Part shown: positions 55,454-64,000 of the stretch, in pieces
Position numbering within the stretch: the stretch's first letter is position 1
Layout of the letters: the number at the start of each line of letters is the position of its first letter
Source: Methylorubrum sp. B1-46
Lineage (GTDB): Bacteria; Pseudomonadota; Alphaproteobacteria; Rhizobiales; Beijerinckiaceae
Length of the DNA: 64,000 nucleotides
Assembly: GCF_021117295.1 (NCBI RefSeq)
Contig: NZ_CP088247.1
Span: forward strand, 3,549,001 to 3,613,000
Direction of reading: 5' to 3'
Made by a program: the position numbers and the translations under genes
The notes under the pieces: generated by a model
Database searches by the model: none
What the model was told of the DNA's origin: nothing
Seen by the model: only the letters and a program-made list of their open reading frames with translations

Positions 55454-55493
55454 CCGTCATTCCGGGTCGCCAAAGGCGAACCCGGAATGACGG
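55454..55493. repeat. Palindromic repeat, family C, between convergent genes
   Basis: CCGTCATTCCGGGTCGCC (55454-55471) pairs with GGCGAACCCGGAATGACGG (55475-55493) with one bulge. CGTCATTCCGGG repeats are common in alphaproteobacterial intergenic DNA. Here it lies between the convergent DUF2147 and metallopeptidase-like genes and could work as a two-way terminator. Confidence 0.7.
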
Positions 55494-55521
55494 TGGTGGG
55501 GCCTGGAGGGCCTGAAAAAAA

Positions 55522-56682
55522 TCACGCCGTCGGTGCCGCCACCCTCTGGCGCAACCCCGCGATCACCGCCTTCAGCATCTCGGCGCTCGCCTCGTCCGAG
55601 AGGCTGCCGGGCGTGCGCGCGGCGTAGATCCGCTCGTGCACGAAGGCGAGCTTGGCGATCACCGCGGGCGTCAGCTTGAACGGGTAGAGCGGCGGCTGGC
55701 CCATGGAGCGGCTGAGCGAGTTCACCGCGTAGGTGAGCGGGATCCACGCCTCGACCACCCGCTCGAAATCCGGCGTCTCGTAGGGGTCGAAATCGACGCA
55801 GGTCGAGGGCGCCTCCGGCTCGGTCGCCACGCGCAGCTTCGGCTTGATGCGGATCTCAAAAGCGCTGCCGGTCTCCAGCGTGTCGATGATGTGCAGGTAG
55901 TGGGCGAAGGTCTCGGCGAAATCCTCCCACGGATGCGCGGTGGCGTAGGACGAGACGAAGGAGTCCTGCCAATCGGAGGGCGGTCCCTCGCTGTGGTGAC
56001 GCTGGAGCGCGGCGCCGTAATCGAGGGTCTCGTCGCCGAACAGCACGCGGAACATCGGCAAGCTCGGATCGAAGCGCACCAGCAGGTTCCAGAAATAGTG
56101 CCCGATCTCGTGGCGGAAGTGGCCGAGCAGGGTGCGGTAATACTCGCCGAACATCTTGCGGCGGCGCTCGCGCTCGACGTCATCGGCCTCGGCGATCGAC
56201 AGGGTGATGAGCCCGTCGAGATGGCCCGTCATCACCGGCGGCCCGGCCGACTCGGCGAGGAAATCGAAGGCGAGTCCGTCGGAATACTGCGCTCGCGTCA
56301 CCAGCGGCAGGTCGAGGCGCAGCAGCGAGTAGAACAGCCGGTGCTTGGCCGCCTCGATCTGGCGCCAGCGGTCGAGGTTGGCCGCCACGCCGAGGTCCGG
56401 CACCACCCGGTTGTGGCGGCAGGTGACGCAGTAGGTCTCGGGCGAATCCTCCGGCACCATCCAGTTGCAGGCATCATGGGCCGCGTTGGCGCAGAGACGG
56501 TACTTGCGACCGGGATGGGCGTAGGCGCGGAAGAGCGGGCCGCGGGCATCCTCGCCGCAGGGCTCCAGGGCCGAGACCTCGTGCCGGTCGCAGACATAGC
56601 CGAGCCGGCGCTCGCAGCTCTCGCAGACCGTGCTCTCGAAGGAGACCGGCTGGTCGCAGGCCTGACACTGGAAGATCTTCAT
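55522..56682 (-). CDS. Zinc-ribbon / putative zinc-binding metallopeptidase
   Basis: 386 residues from ATG 56682. An N-terminal double zinc ribbon has MKIFQCQACDQPVSFESTVCESCERRLGYVC and later CANAAHDACNW and YCVTCRHN. The metallopeptidase core holds the HExxH-type motif in LGHFRHEIGHYFW, with a downstream acidic WEDFAETFAHYLHIIDTLE supplying a third ligand. This is the DUF2248-like family often found next to transglutaminase and ATP-grasp genes. It is divergent from the amidoligase operon and could process the product of those enzymes, which is inference. Confidence 0.85.
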   Translation of the reverse strand: MKIFQCQACDQPVSFESTVCESCERRLGYVCDRHEVSALEPCGEDARGPLFRAYAHPGRKYRLCANAAHDACNWMVPEDSPETYCVTCRHNRVVPDLGVAANLDRWRQIEAAKHRLFYSLLRLDLPLVTRAQYSDGLAFDFLAESAGPPVMTGHLDGLITLSIAEADDVERERRRKMFGEYYRTLLGHFRHEIGHYFWNLLVRFDPSLPMFRVLFGDETLDYGAALQRHHSEGPPSDWQDSFVSSYATAHPWEDFAETFAHYLHIIDTLETGSAFEIRIKPKLRVATEPEAPSTCVDFDPYETPDFERVVEAWIPLTYAVNSLSRSMGQPPLYPFKLTPAVIAKLAFVHERIYAARTPGSLSDEASAEMLKAVIAGLRQRVAAPTA

Positions 56683-56859
56683 GGAACGCCCCGCTCCGGC
56701 CGCGGCGGGGACCAGACAAGAACCGGGCCGCAGCCAGACCAAGGGTCGTGAGCCGGGTGAGGTTCCGCAGGGCCGCACCGCTGCGCGCACCACCGGACGG
56801 CTGCATGGTTCTTGCTTTTTCGATCGCTCCATTCCGATCAGCGGGATGTATAGGTGTCT

Positions 56860-56925
56860 CTCACAAAACTCCCGCTGCGCCGTCATTGCCCGGTGACGAC
56901 GGTCGGAGACCGGGCGTTTTGTGAG
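56860..56925. other. Nested inverted repeats upstream of the amidoligase operon
   Basis: Outer arms CTCACAAAAC (56860-56869) and GTTTTGTGAG (56916-56925) enclose inner arms GCCCGGT (56888-56894) and ACCGGGC (56909-56915). The right arms are contiguous, the left arms separated by 18 bases. It sits in the 322-base space between the divergent genes, 80 bases before the plus-strand start. It may be a large stem-loop leader or a paired operator. No other feature was found in this gap. Confidence 0.5.
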
Positions 56926-57004
56926 GCACTCTAACGCGCGCAACCGGCGGCAGAGCGCGCCGCCCCCATCGCGTCGAGAGACCGCGAATAAGTCCGGAGC
57001 CTCC

Positions 57005-60000
57005 GTGTCGATCCAAGCCGCCCTGCACCACGTCACGCATTACCGCTACGACCGGCCGATCGCGCTGGGGCCGCAGACCATCCGGCTTCGTCCGGCGCCG
57101 CATGCCCGGACAAAGGTGCCGGCATACGCGCTCAAGGTGACGCCGGAGAACCACTTCATCAATTGGCAGCAGGATCCGGCCGGCAACTGGCTCGCCCGGC
57201 TCGTCTTTCCGGAGAAGACCACGGAGTTCCGCGTCGAAGTCGATCTCACCGCCGATCTCGCGGTCATCAACCCGTTCGACTTCTTCGTCGAGCCCTATGC
57301 CGAGCGCCGCCCGTTCGACTACGAGGCGGATCTGAAGGTCGCGCTCGCGCCCTACCTCGTCCTCGACGACGCGCAGGGAGAGGAAATCGACGCCTTCCTC
57401 GCCGAATTGCCCGACGAGACGCATACGGTCAGCTTCCTCGTGGCCCTCAACGAGCGGGTGCGCGCGCATGTCGCCTACGGCGTCCGGATGGAGCCCGGCG
57501 TGCAGACGGCGGCCGAGACGCTGACGCTCAAGAGCGGCTCCTGCCGGGATTCCGCGTGGCTGCTGGTACAGGTGCTGCGCCGGCTCGGCTTCGCCGCACG
57601 CTTCGTCTCGGGCTACCTGATCCAGCTCGTGCCCGACACCACCGCCATCGACGGCCCGGCCGGCACCACCACCGACTTCACCGACCTGCACGCCTGGGCC
57701 GAGGTCTACCTGCCCGGTGCCGGCTGGATCGGCTTCGACGCCACCTCCGGTCTCCTCACCGGCGAGGGGCACATCCCGCTGGTCGCCACGGCGCACTACA
57801 ACGCCGCCGCGCCGATCTCCGGGCTCGCAGAGCCGGCCAAGGTCGAGTTCGCCTACGAAATGACGATCAGCCGCGTGGCCGAGGCGCCGCGCATCACCAA
57901 GCCGTTCTCCGACGAGATCTGGGCGGCAATGGATCAACTCGGCGAGCGCATCGACGCCGATCTCGCTGCCCAGGATGTGCGCCTGACCATGGGCGGCGAG
58001 CCGACCTTCGTCTCGGTGGACGATTTCGAGTCGCCCGAATGGAACGTCGCCGCGGTCGGCCCGACCAAGCGGGGCCTCGCCGACACGCTGGTCCGGCGCC
58101 TGCGCGACCGCTTCGCGCCCGGCGGCATGCTGCATTACGGCCAGGGCAAGTGGTATCCCGGCGAGAGTCTGCCGCGCTGGGCCTTCGCCCTCTACTGGCG
58201 CAAGGACGGCGTACCGGTCTGGAAGAACGCCGACCTGATCGCGGTGGAGGATGGACCGAAGACGGCGACCATCAAGGATGCCGAGCGGCTGATCGGAGCG
58301 CTGGCCGAGCGGCTCGGACTCCCCCGCTTCGTCTTTCCGGCCTACGAGGACGCGGTCTACTGGCGGGCGCGCGAGAGCGAGTTGCCGGTCAACGTCACGC
58401 CCACGGCGCCGCAGACCGGCAGCCCGGAGACCGATGCCCGGTTCAGCCGCGTGTTCGGCCGCGGCCTCGACACGCCCGTCGGCTACGTGCTGCCGCTTGC
58501 CAACCTCGCCGTGGAGGAGGGCCGTGCCTGGATCTCGGAAGCCTGGGCCTTCCGCCGCGGCGGCGCCTATCTCAACCCCGGCGACTCGCCGCTGGGCTTC
58601 CGCCTGCCGCTCGGCTCGCTTCCCTATGTGCCGCCGGATTCCTACCCCTACTACCATCCGCAGGACCCGATGGAGGCCCGCGGCGACCTGCCCGCCGAGC
58701 CCGGCGGCCCGAAGGATGCCCCGCTGGCGAAGGGCGCGGACCGCGCCAACGGTGCCGGCATTGAGGGCGTGGCGGTGCGCACCGCGCTGGCTGTGGAGCC
58801 CCGCGACGGCGTGCTCTGCGTGTTCATGCCGCCGCTGGAGCGGGCAGACGAGTATCTCGACCTCGTCGGGCATCTGGAGCGCGCGGCGGAGGCGATCGGC
58901 CAGCCGATCCACATCGAGGGCTACGAGCCGCCCTACGATCCGCGCCTCTCGGTGATCAAGGTCACCCCCGATCCCGGCGTGATCGAGGTCAACGTCCACC
59001 CCGCCGCCTCCTGGCGCGAGGCGGTGGACATCACCGCCGGCCTCTACGAGGAGGCCCGCCAGACGCGGCTCGGCGCCGAAAAGTTCATGATCGACGGGCG
59101 CCACACCGGCACCGGCGGCGGCAACCACGTCGTGCTCGGCGGCGCGACCCCTGCCGACTCGCCGTTCCTGCGCCGGCCCGACCTGTTGAAGAGCCTCGTG
59201 CTGTTCTGGCAGCGGCATCCCTGCCTGTCCTACCTGTTCGCCGGCCTCTATGTCGGCCCGACGAGCCAGGCCCCGCGCATGGACGAGGCGCGCCATGACG
59301 GGCTCTACGAGTTGGAGATCGCACTGGCCCAGGTGCCGGGACCGGGGGAGGCCAACATCCCGCACTGGCTCGTCGACCGTCTGTTCCGCAACATCCTCGC
59401 CGACGTCACCGGCAACACCCACCGGGCCGAGATCTGCATCGACAAGCTGTTCTCGCCCGACGGGCCGACGGGGCGCCTGGGCCTCCTCGAATTCCGCTCC
59501 TTCGAGATGCCGCCGGACGCGCGCATGAGTCTCGCGCAACAAGTCCTGCTGCGCGCCATCGTCGCCTGGCTCTGGCGCGAGCCGCAGACCGGCGGCTGTG
59601 TCCGCTGGGGCACGGCCCTGCACGATCGCTTCATGCTGCCGCATTTCCTCTGGGCCGACTTCCTCTCGGTGCTGGAAGACCTGCGCGCCGGCGGCTACGA
59701 CTTCGACCCTCAGGCCTTCGCGGCACAGGCCGCGTTCCGCTTCCCCGTCTTCGGCCGGGTGGAGCAGGGCGGCGTGAGCCTGGAACTGCGCCAGGCGCTG
59801 GAGCCCTGGCACGTGCTGGGCGAAGAGGGGACCGCCGGGGGAACCGTGCGCTTCGTGGACGCATCCGTCGAACGGCTTCAGGTGAAGGTCGAGGGCTATG
59901 TCCCCGGCCGGCACGTGATCGCCTGCAACGGCCGGCGCCTGCCGATGACGCCGACCGGCGCCAGCGGCGAGGCGGTCGCGGGCCTGCGCTTCAAGGCGTG

Positions 60001-60289
60001 GCAGCCCGCCTCCTCGCTGCACCCGACGATCCCGCCGCACGGGCCGTTGACCTTCGACATCCTGGACGCCTGGAGCGGCCGATCGCTTGGCGGCTGCCGC
60101 TACCATGTCAGCCATCCGGGCGGGCGCAACTACGACAGCTTCCCGGTCAACGCCTACGAGGCCGAGGGGCGCCGCCTCGCCCGCTTCGAGGCCATGGGGC
60201 ACACCCCCGGCCGCGTCGCCATGCCGGCCGAGGAGCGCACGGGCGACTTCCCCCTGACCCTCGACCTGCGCATGCCCGCACCCCGATGA
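57005..60289 (+). CDS. Transglutaminase-DUF2126 putative amidoligase fusion
   Basis: 1094 residues from GTG 57005 ([18 protein letters not shown]), which has GGAG four bases upstream; an ATG at 56921 would add 28 low-quality residues overlapping the inverted repeat. Residues 1-290 are a transglutaminase-like cysteine protease fold with N-terminal beta sandwich; Cys180 lies in [12 protein letters not shown] and the His in [23 protein letters not shown]. The remaining 800 residues are DUF2126, predicted amidoligase, with [39 protein letters not shown] and [14 protein letters not shown]. Predicted action is ATP-dependent peptide or amide bond formation plus cleavage or crosslinking. Translation is coupled to the next gene by an ATGA overlap. 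Confidence 0.92.
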   Translation: MSIQAALHHVTHYRYDRPIALGPQTIRLRPAPHARTKVPAYALKVTPENHFINWQQDPAGNWLARLVFPEKTTEFRVEVDLTADLAVINPFDFFVEPYAERRPFDYEADLKVALAPYLVLDDAQGEEIDAFLAELPDETHTVSFLVALNERVRAHVAYGVRMEPGVQTAAETLTLKSGSCRDSAWLLVQVLRRLGFAARFVSGYLIQLVPDTTAIDGPAGTTTDFTDLHAWAEVYLPGAGWIGFDATSGLLTGEGHIPLVATAHYNAAAPISGLAEPAKVEFAYEMTISRVAEAPRITKPFSDEIWAAMDQLGERIDADLAAQDVRLTMGGEPTFVSVDDFESPEWNVAAVGPTKRGLADTLVRRLRDRFAPGGMLHYGQGKWYPGESLPRWAFALYWRKDGVPVWKNADLIAVEDGPKTATIKDAERLIGALAERLGLPRFVFPAYEDAVYWRARESELPVNVTPTAPQTGSPETDARFSRVFGRGLDTPVGYVLPLANLAVEEGRAWISEAWAFRRGGAYLNPGDSPLGFRLPLGSLPYVPPDSYPYYHPQDPMEARGDLPAEPGGPKDAPLAKGADRANGAGIEGVAVRTALAVEPRDGVLCVFMPPLERADEYLDLVGHLERAAEAIGQPIHIEGYEPPYDPRLSVIKVTPDPGVIEVNVHPAASWREAVDITAGLYEEARQTRLGAEKFMIDGRHTGTGGGNHVVLGGATPADSPFLRRPDLLKSLVLFWQRHPCLSYLFAGLYVGPTSQAPRMDEARHDGLYELEIALAQVPGPGEANIPHWLVDRLFRNILADVTGNTHRAEICIDKLFSPDGPTGRLGLLEFRSFEMPPDARMSLAQQVLLRAIVAWLWREPQTGGCVRWGTALHDRFMLPHFLWADFLSVLEDLRAGGYDFDPQAFAAQAAFRFPVFGRVEQGGVSLELRQALEPWHVLGEEGTAGGTVRFVDASVERLQVKVEGYVPGRHVIACNGRRLPMTPTGASGEAVAGLRFKAWQPASSLHPTIPPHGPLTFDILDAWSGRSLGGCRYHVSHPGGRNYDSFPVNAYEAEGRRLARFEAMGHTPGRVAMPAEERTGDFPLTLDLRMPAPR

Positions 60290-62826
60290 CATCTTTGGCC
60301 GCCCTCGCGGACGGGCCACCGCCCGACGCCTCCGCCTGGGCGGCCGACGACCCGGCGACACGCATGCGCCGCTGGACGGAGGGCTACGCCCCCCGCCCCG
60401 GCCTCGCCGACGAATTGATCGATGCGGGGGGCAACCTGCGCGGCGGCTGGCCGCGCTTTCTCGAGCGCCTCGCCCGGCTCGACGACCGCGAGGTCGCCGC
60501 CCGCTTCCTCTCCGCCGAGCGGCATATCCGCGACGCGGGCATCTCCTACCGGGTCTACGGCGACGGGCGCGAGCATCCCTGGCCGCTGGGCTCGCTGCCG
60601 CTCGTCATCGACGCCGCCGACTGGGCGGAGCTGTCCGCCGGCATCGTCCAGCGCGCCGGCCTGATGGAGCGCATCGTCGCCGACCTCTACGGGCCGGGCC
60701 GGCTCGTCGCGGAAGGCTTCCTGCCCGCGGGCGTCGTGGCCGGCCATCCCGAGTTCCTGCGGCCCGTTCACGGCATCGCGCCCCCCGGCGGGCGCTGGCT
60801 GCCGATCTACGCGGCGGATGTCGGACGCGGCCCCGACGGGCGCTGGCAGGTGCTGGCCGACCGAACCCAGGCGCCCTCGGGCCTCGGCTACGCGCTGGAA
60901 AACCGGATGGTGCTCGCCCGCGCCTTCCCGGACCTGTTTTCCGACCTCCACGTCGAGCGCCTGCCCGGCTTCTTCCAAGCCTTCCGCGCCGGTGTGGCCG
61001 CGGCGTGCGAGCGCAGCGACCCGCGCATCTGCCTGCTCACCTCCGGCCCTTACAGCAGCACCTATGTCGAGCAGGCCGCGCTCGCCCGCTATCTCGGCTT
61101 CCTGCTGGTCGAGGGCGACGACCTCGTGGTGCGCGACGGGCTCCTGCACGTTCGCACCATCGCCGGGCTCAAGCGCACCGACGCGGTCTGGCGGAGGATC
61201 GACGCCGACTATCTCGACCCGATGGAGCTGCGCTCGGATTCGCGCCTCGGCGTGCCCGGCATCCTCCAGGTGCTGCGCCGGGGCGGCACGGTCGTCGGCA
61301 ACATGCCGGGCTCGGGCGTGCTCGAATCGGCCGCGCTCGGCCCCTACCTGCCGGCCATCGCCCGACGGCTCACCGGCGAGGAGCTGCGGCTCACCGGCCC
61401 CCGCACGTGGTGGTGCGGCGATCCCGACGGGCTCAATCACGCGCTGGCCAACCTCGACAGCCTCACGCTGCGCCCCGCCGCGACCCCTCTGCGCGGGCCG
61501 GAGCGCGATGCGATGCTCGCCGGCCCCGCCCTCGACGCCGCCCGCGCCCAGGCCGTGGCCGCCTTGCGCGAGCGCCCGTTCGACTGGGTGGCGCAGGAGG
61601 CGGCGCCCCTCTCGACCATGCCGGCATGGCAGGACGGGCGCTTGGCAGCCCGTCCCTTTGTGATGCGCGTCTTCGCCGCCGCCACGCCGGAGGGCTGGCG
61701 CGTGCTGCCGAGCGCCTTCTGCCGCGTGGCCGAGCGCGAGGGCGCCGACCCGAGCGAGATGCGCGCCGGCATCCGCTCGGCCGATGTCTGGGTCCTGTCC
61801 GACACGCCCGTCGACACGCCGACTTTGGTGCACGCGAGCACGCCGCGCATCCGCCGCATCGCCGGCCACCTGCCGTCGCGAGCGGCCGACAACCTGTTCT
61901 GGTTCGGGCGCTACCTCGAGCGGGCGGAGGCGGTGATCCGCCTCGTCCAGGCCCATCTCGGCGTGTTCAGCGAGGCGGTGGCCGCCGATGCCTCCGGCGA
62001 GGAGGGCGCGCCGACCGCGCTCGCCATCCGCGCGCTGCTCAAGGATTGGGGCTCGGTCAGCGCCGCCGATCTCAGCCCCGCCGCGCTCGCCGGGGAGGCT
62101 CTGTCGGGCAAGGTCGTCTACGGCTCGGCCCTCTCCCACGTGCTGGAGGCCCGCCGCATCGCCGCCTCCCTGCGCGAGCGGCTGCCGACGGAATCCTGGC
62201 GGGCGCTGGCCGACCTGCGCGACACCCTGGTCTACACGGAGGCCTGGGCGCCGAACGAGGCGCAGCTCTTCGGCAAGGCCGAGCGGGCCCTGGGCCACCT
62301 TGCCGCTCTGTCCGGCCTGATCCACGAGAATATGGGCCACGCCGCCGGCTGGCGCTTCGCCGATATGGGCCGGCGCATCGAGCGGGCGATCAACACCTGC
62401 GGCTTCGGCCTGCGCTTCTGTGCACCGGATGCCGGCGCCGAGGATCTCGGCGTGATGCTCTCGCTGGCCGATTCGCAGATCGCCTACGGGGCGCGCTACC
62501 TCGTCGGCGTGAGCCGCGACGCGGTCTGCGACATGGCGGTGCTCGACCCCAACAACCCCCGCTCAGTGGCCTACCAGCTCCAGGCCATCACCGCCCATCT
62601 CGACGCCCTGCCGGCGCTCGCCGCCGACGGGCTGCCCGAGCCGCATCGTCGCCGGGCGCTGGCGCTGGCCAGCACGCTCCAGACGGCCGAGGCCGCCGCC
62701 CTCGACGCCGAGACCCTGGAGCGGTTCGAGACCGATCTAGAGGGCCTCGCCGACGGAATCGCCGGCCGCTACTTCCCCAACGGTCCCGATGCCCTCAGGC
62801 CCGAGAAGCTCACGGGCCTCGCGTGA
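60286..62826 (+). CDS. Circularly permuted ATP-grasp and alpha-E domain protein
   Basis: 846 residues from ATG 60286, overlapping the upstream stop by four bases. The first ~490 residues form a circularly permuted ATP-grasp fold: [81 protein letters not shown] and [13 protein letters not shown]. The C-terminal ~310 residues are an alpha-E helical domain beginning [24 protein letters not shown]. Such pairs are predicted to ligate amino acids or peptides. The next gene overlaps by four bases, so the three-gene set is translated as a unit. Confidence 0.93.
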   Translation: MTSLAALADGPPPDASAWAADDPATRMRRWTEGYAPRPGLADELIDAGGNLRGGWPRFLERLARLDDREVAARFLSAERHIRDAGISYRVYGDGREHPWPLGSLPLVIDAADWAELSAGIVQRAGLMERIVADLYGPGRLVAEGFLPAGVVAGHPEFLRPVHGIAPPGGRWLPIYAADVGRGPDGRWQVLADRTQAPSGLGYALENRMVLARAFPDLFSDLHVERLPGFFQAFRAGVAAACERSDPRICLLTSGPYSSTYVEQAALARYLGFLLVEGDDLVVRDGLLHVRTIAGLKRTDAVWRRIDADYLDPMELRSDSRLGVPGILQVLRRGGTVVGNMPGSGVLESAALGPYLPAIARRLTGEELRLTGPRTWWCGDPDGLNHALANLDSLTLRPAATPLRGPERDAMLAGPALDAARAQAVAALRERPFDWVAQEAAPLSTMPAWQDGRLAARPFVMRVFAAATPEGWRVLPSAFCRVAEREGADPSEMRAGIRSADVWVLSDTPVDTPTLVHASTPRIRRIAGHLPSRAADNLFWFGRYLERAEAVIRLVQAHLGVFSEAVAADASGEEGAPTALAIRALLKDWGSVSAADLSPAALAGEALSGKVVYGSALSHVLEARRIAASLRERLPTESWRALADLRDTLVYTEAWAPNEAQLFGKAERALGHLAALSGLIHENMGHAAGWRFADMGRRIERAINTCGFGLRFCAPDAGAEDLGVMLSLADSQIAYGARYLVGVSRDAVCDMAVLDPNNPRSVAYQLQAITAHLDALPALAADGLPEPHRRRALALASTLQTAEAAALDAETLERFETDLEGLADGIAGRYFPNGPDALRPEKLTGLA

Positions 62827-63716
62827 TTTACACCCTGCGTCACCTGACGACCTACCGCTACGCGCGGACCGTCCGCTTCGCCCGGTGCAACCTGCGCCTG
62901 CGCCCCCGCGACGGCGAGGGGCAGCGGGTGCTGGAGAGCGCGCTGCACGTCGCCCCCGAGCCGACCCACCGCCTGGAGCGGCGCGACTTCTTCGGCCTCG
63001 ACACGCTGACCCTGACGCTGGACGAACCCCACCGCGAATTCGCGGTCGAGGCCGTCTCCCGCGTCGTGGTGGAGCGGGCCGCCCCGCCGTCCGAATCCGG
63101 ACTCGCCTGGGAGCGGGTGCGGGAGGCCGCCCTGGCGTTGCCGTCCCTCGGATCGGACGCGCCGGCGCATTTCCAGTTCCCGAGCCAGCGGGTGCCCCTC
63201 ATCCCCGAGGTGACGGACTACGCCCGCAAGAGCTTCTCGCCGGGGCGCGGCGCCCTGGGGGGGGCGGTCGAGCTGATGCACCGCATCCGCGACGATTTCC
63301 GTTTTGACGCCAAGGCCACCACCGTCTCGACGCCGCTGGCGGAGGCCTTCACCCTGCGCGCGGGCGTCTGCCAGGACTTCGCCCACGTGATGATCGCCGG
63401 CCTTCGCGGCCTCGGCCTGCCGGCGGCCTATGTCAGCGGCTACCTGCGCACCCGGCCGCCGCCCGGCCGCCCGCGCCTGCGTGGAGCCGATGCCAGCCAC
63501 GCCTGGGTCGCCCTGTGGTGCGGACCCAATGCAGGGGAGGGCGGCTGGATCGGCCTCGACCCGACCAATGCCTGCATCGTGCGCGACGACCACATCGTCG
63601 TGGCCCGCGCCCGCGACTACGCCGACGTGGCGCCGATCGACGGGATCGTCGCCTCGGCCGGGGCGCAGAAGCTGACCGTCGAGGTCGACGTCATCCCGGA
63701 GGACGAGGCGGCCTGA
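62823..63716 (+). CDS. Transglutaminase-like cysteine protease
   Basis: 297 residues from GTG 62823, overlapping the ATP-grasp gene stop (GTGA). The N-terminal beta domain (YTLRHLTTYRYARTVRFARCNLRLRPRD) and the catalytic core are typical: Cys183 in LRAGVCQDFAHVMIAGLR, His in DASHAWVALW and Asp in WIGLDPTN. It resembles the COG1305 proteins that regularly accompany alpha-E and ATP-grasp genes. Cytoplasmic by lack of a signal peptide. It ends 10 bases before the convergent MFS gene. Confidence 0.94.
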   Translation: MIYTLRHLTTYRYARTVRFARCNLRLRPRDGEGQRVLESALHVAPEPTHRLERRDFFGLDTLTLTLDEPHREFAVEAVSRVVVERAAPPSESGLAWERVREAALALPSLGSDAPAHFQFPSQRVPLIPEVTDYARKSFSPGRGALGGAVELMHRIRDDFRFDAKATTVSTPLAEAFTLRAGVCQDFAHVMIAGLRGLGLPAAYVSGYLRTRPPPGRPRLRGADASHAWVALWCGPNAGEGGWIGLDPTNACIVRDDHIVVARARDYADVAPIDGIVASAGAQKLTVEVDVIPEDEAA

Positions 63717-63726
63717 GGGCCGCCGA

Positions 63727-64000
63727 TCAGCCCGAGACGCCCGCGCGATAGAGTCGCCCGCGCTCGGTCCAGGCGACGGTGGCGAGGGCGAGGGCGCCCA
63801 GCACGGCGTAGCCGTAGGCCACGGGCATCACCGTGCCGTCGAAGGCGTGCCCGATCAGGAAGCCGCAGAAGGCGCCCAGGATCGTGGTGTAGAAGCCGAG
63901 GAACGACGAGGCCGTGCCGGCGATCGCGCCGAGCGGCTGCAGCGCGAGCGCGTTGAAGTTCGGCAGGGCGAAGCTGATCAGGAACTGGTTGAGCGCCAGC
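63727..64000 (-). CDS. MFS drug transporter, Bcr/CflA-like, C-terminal part
   Basis: The frame is open from the right edge to a TGA at 63727-63729, giving the last 90 residues. They contain two to three hydrophobic spans: LALNQFLISFALPNFNALALQPLG, AGTASSFLGFYTTILGAFCGFLIG and VMPVAYGYAVLGALALATVAW, then a short basic tail (TERGRLYRAGVSG). The FNALALQPLGxxAGTASSFLG pattern is characteristic of Bcr/CflA-type DHA1 multidrug pumps. The N-terminal part lies outside the window. Confidence 0.82.
   Translation of the reverse strand, partial: LALNQFLISFALPNFNALALQPLGAIAGTASSFLGFYTTILGAFCGFLIGHAFDGTVMPVAYGYAVLGALALATVAWTERGRLYRAGVSG

Noticed and set aside
56861..60361. Minus-strand ORF of about 1166 codons opposite the DUF2126 gene
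   Set aside because: Same high-GC antisense artefact; the plus-strand frame has complete catalytic motifs.

Overview
The window is high-GC alphaproteobacterial chromosome. It most resembles Methylobacterium/Methylorubrum: it carries the gene order erpA, dgt, argS, SPOR gene, nagZ, tatABC, an aerobic-type cobF, perfect CtrA boxes and a large amide/formamide system. The genus is inferred from gene content, not from a database search. No rRNA, tRNA, CRISPR array, phage or insertion sequence was seen.

Layout. Positions 1-3.3 kb hold the start of a SUKH-type gene (running off the left edge), a small membrane ORF, gatC-gatA and a GIY-YIG protein. From 3.4 to 8.0 kb there is an RND pump with its lipoprotein adaptor on the minus strand. 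A small anchored protein and an L,D-transpeptidase follow to 9.6 kb. From 9.7 to 19.3 kb a single minus-strand operon runs urtA-urtB-urtC-urtD-urtE-fmdA-fmdB-porin-amiE. It provides outer-membrane entry, ABC uptake and hydrolysis of short amides and urea-like compounds. Divergent from it, at 19.57-23.88 kb, is a two-component pair: a hybrid kinase whose input module is an NCS1 nucleobase-type transporter with a cysteine-rich module, followed by a LuxR-type regulator. The intergenic region between them has a sigma-54-like promoter and a perfect palindrome.

From 24 to 31.7 kb come an IalB-like protein, cobF, a ClpP-like periplasmic protein, a PAS protein, an orphan ParA/ribbon-helix-helix pair preceded by a perfect CtrA box, and an RlpA protein. 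From 31.8 to 43.3 kb is the housekeeping block: a large exported protein, erpA, dgt, a glycine/tyrosine-rich protein, a thioesterase, argS, a SPOR protein, nagZ and tatABC. No scpA/scpB lie between nagZ and tatA. From 43.4 to 45.4 kb are an exported protein and an MFS pump.

From 45.8 to 53.7 kb is a sulfonate operon: ssuE-ssuA-ssuC-ssuB-ssuD, two more SsuA paralogues and an FAD/NAD(P) protein. At 54.1-54.4 kb two tandem iron-control-element-like sites precede a small four-cysteine protein. From 55.5 to 63.7 kb is a predicted peptide-modification cluster: a zinc metallopeptidase-like protein, divergent from a translationally coupled transglutaminase-DUF2126 amidoligase, circularly permuted ATP-grasp/alpha-E protein and second transglutaminase. 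The right edge cuts an MFS drug transporter gene. Palindromic repeats of at least three families occupy intergenic spaces.

Most notable: the transporter-fused kinase beside the amide operon, the tandem ICE sites, the CtrA-boxed ParA/RHH pair, the triple SsuA operon, and the amidoligase cluster.
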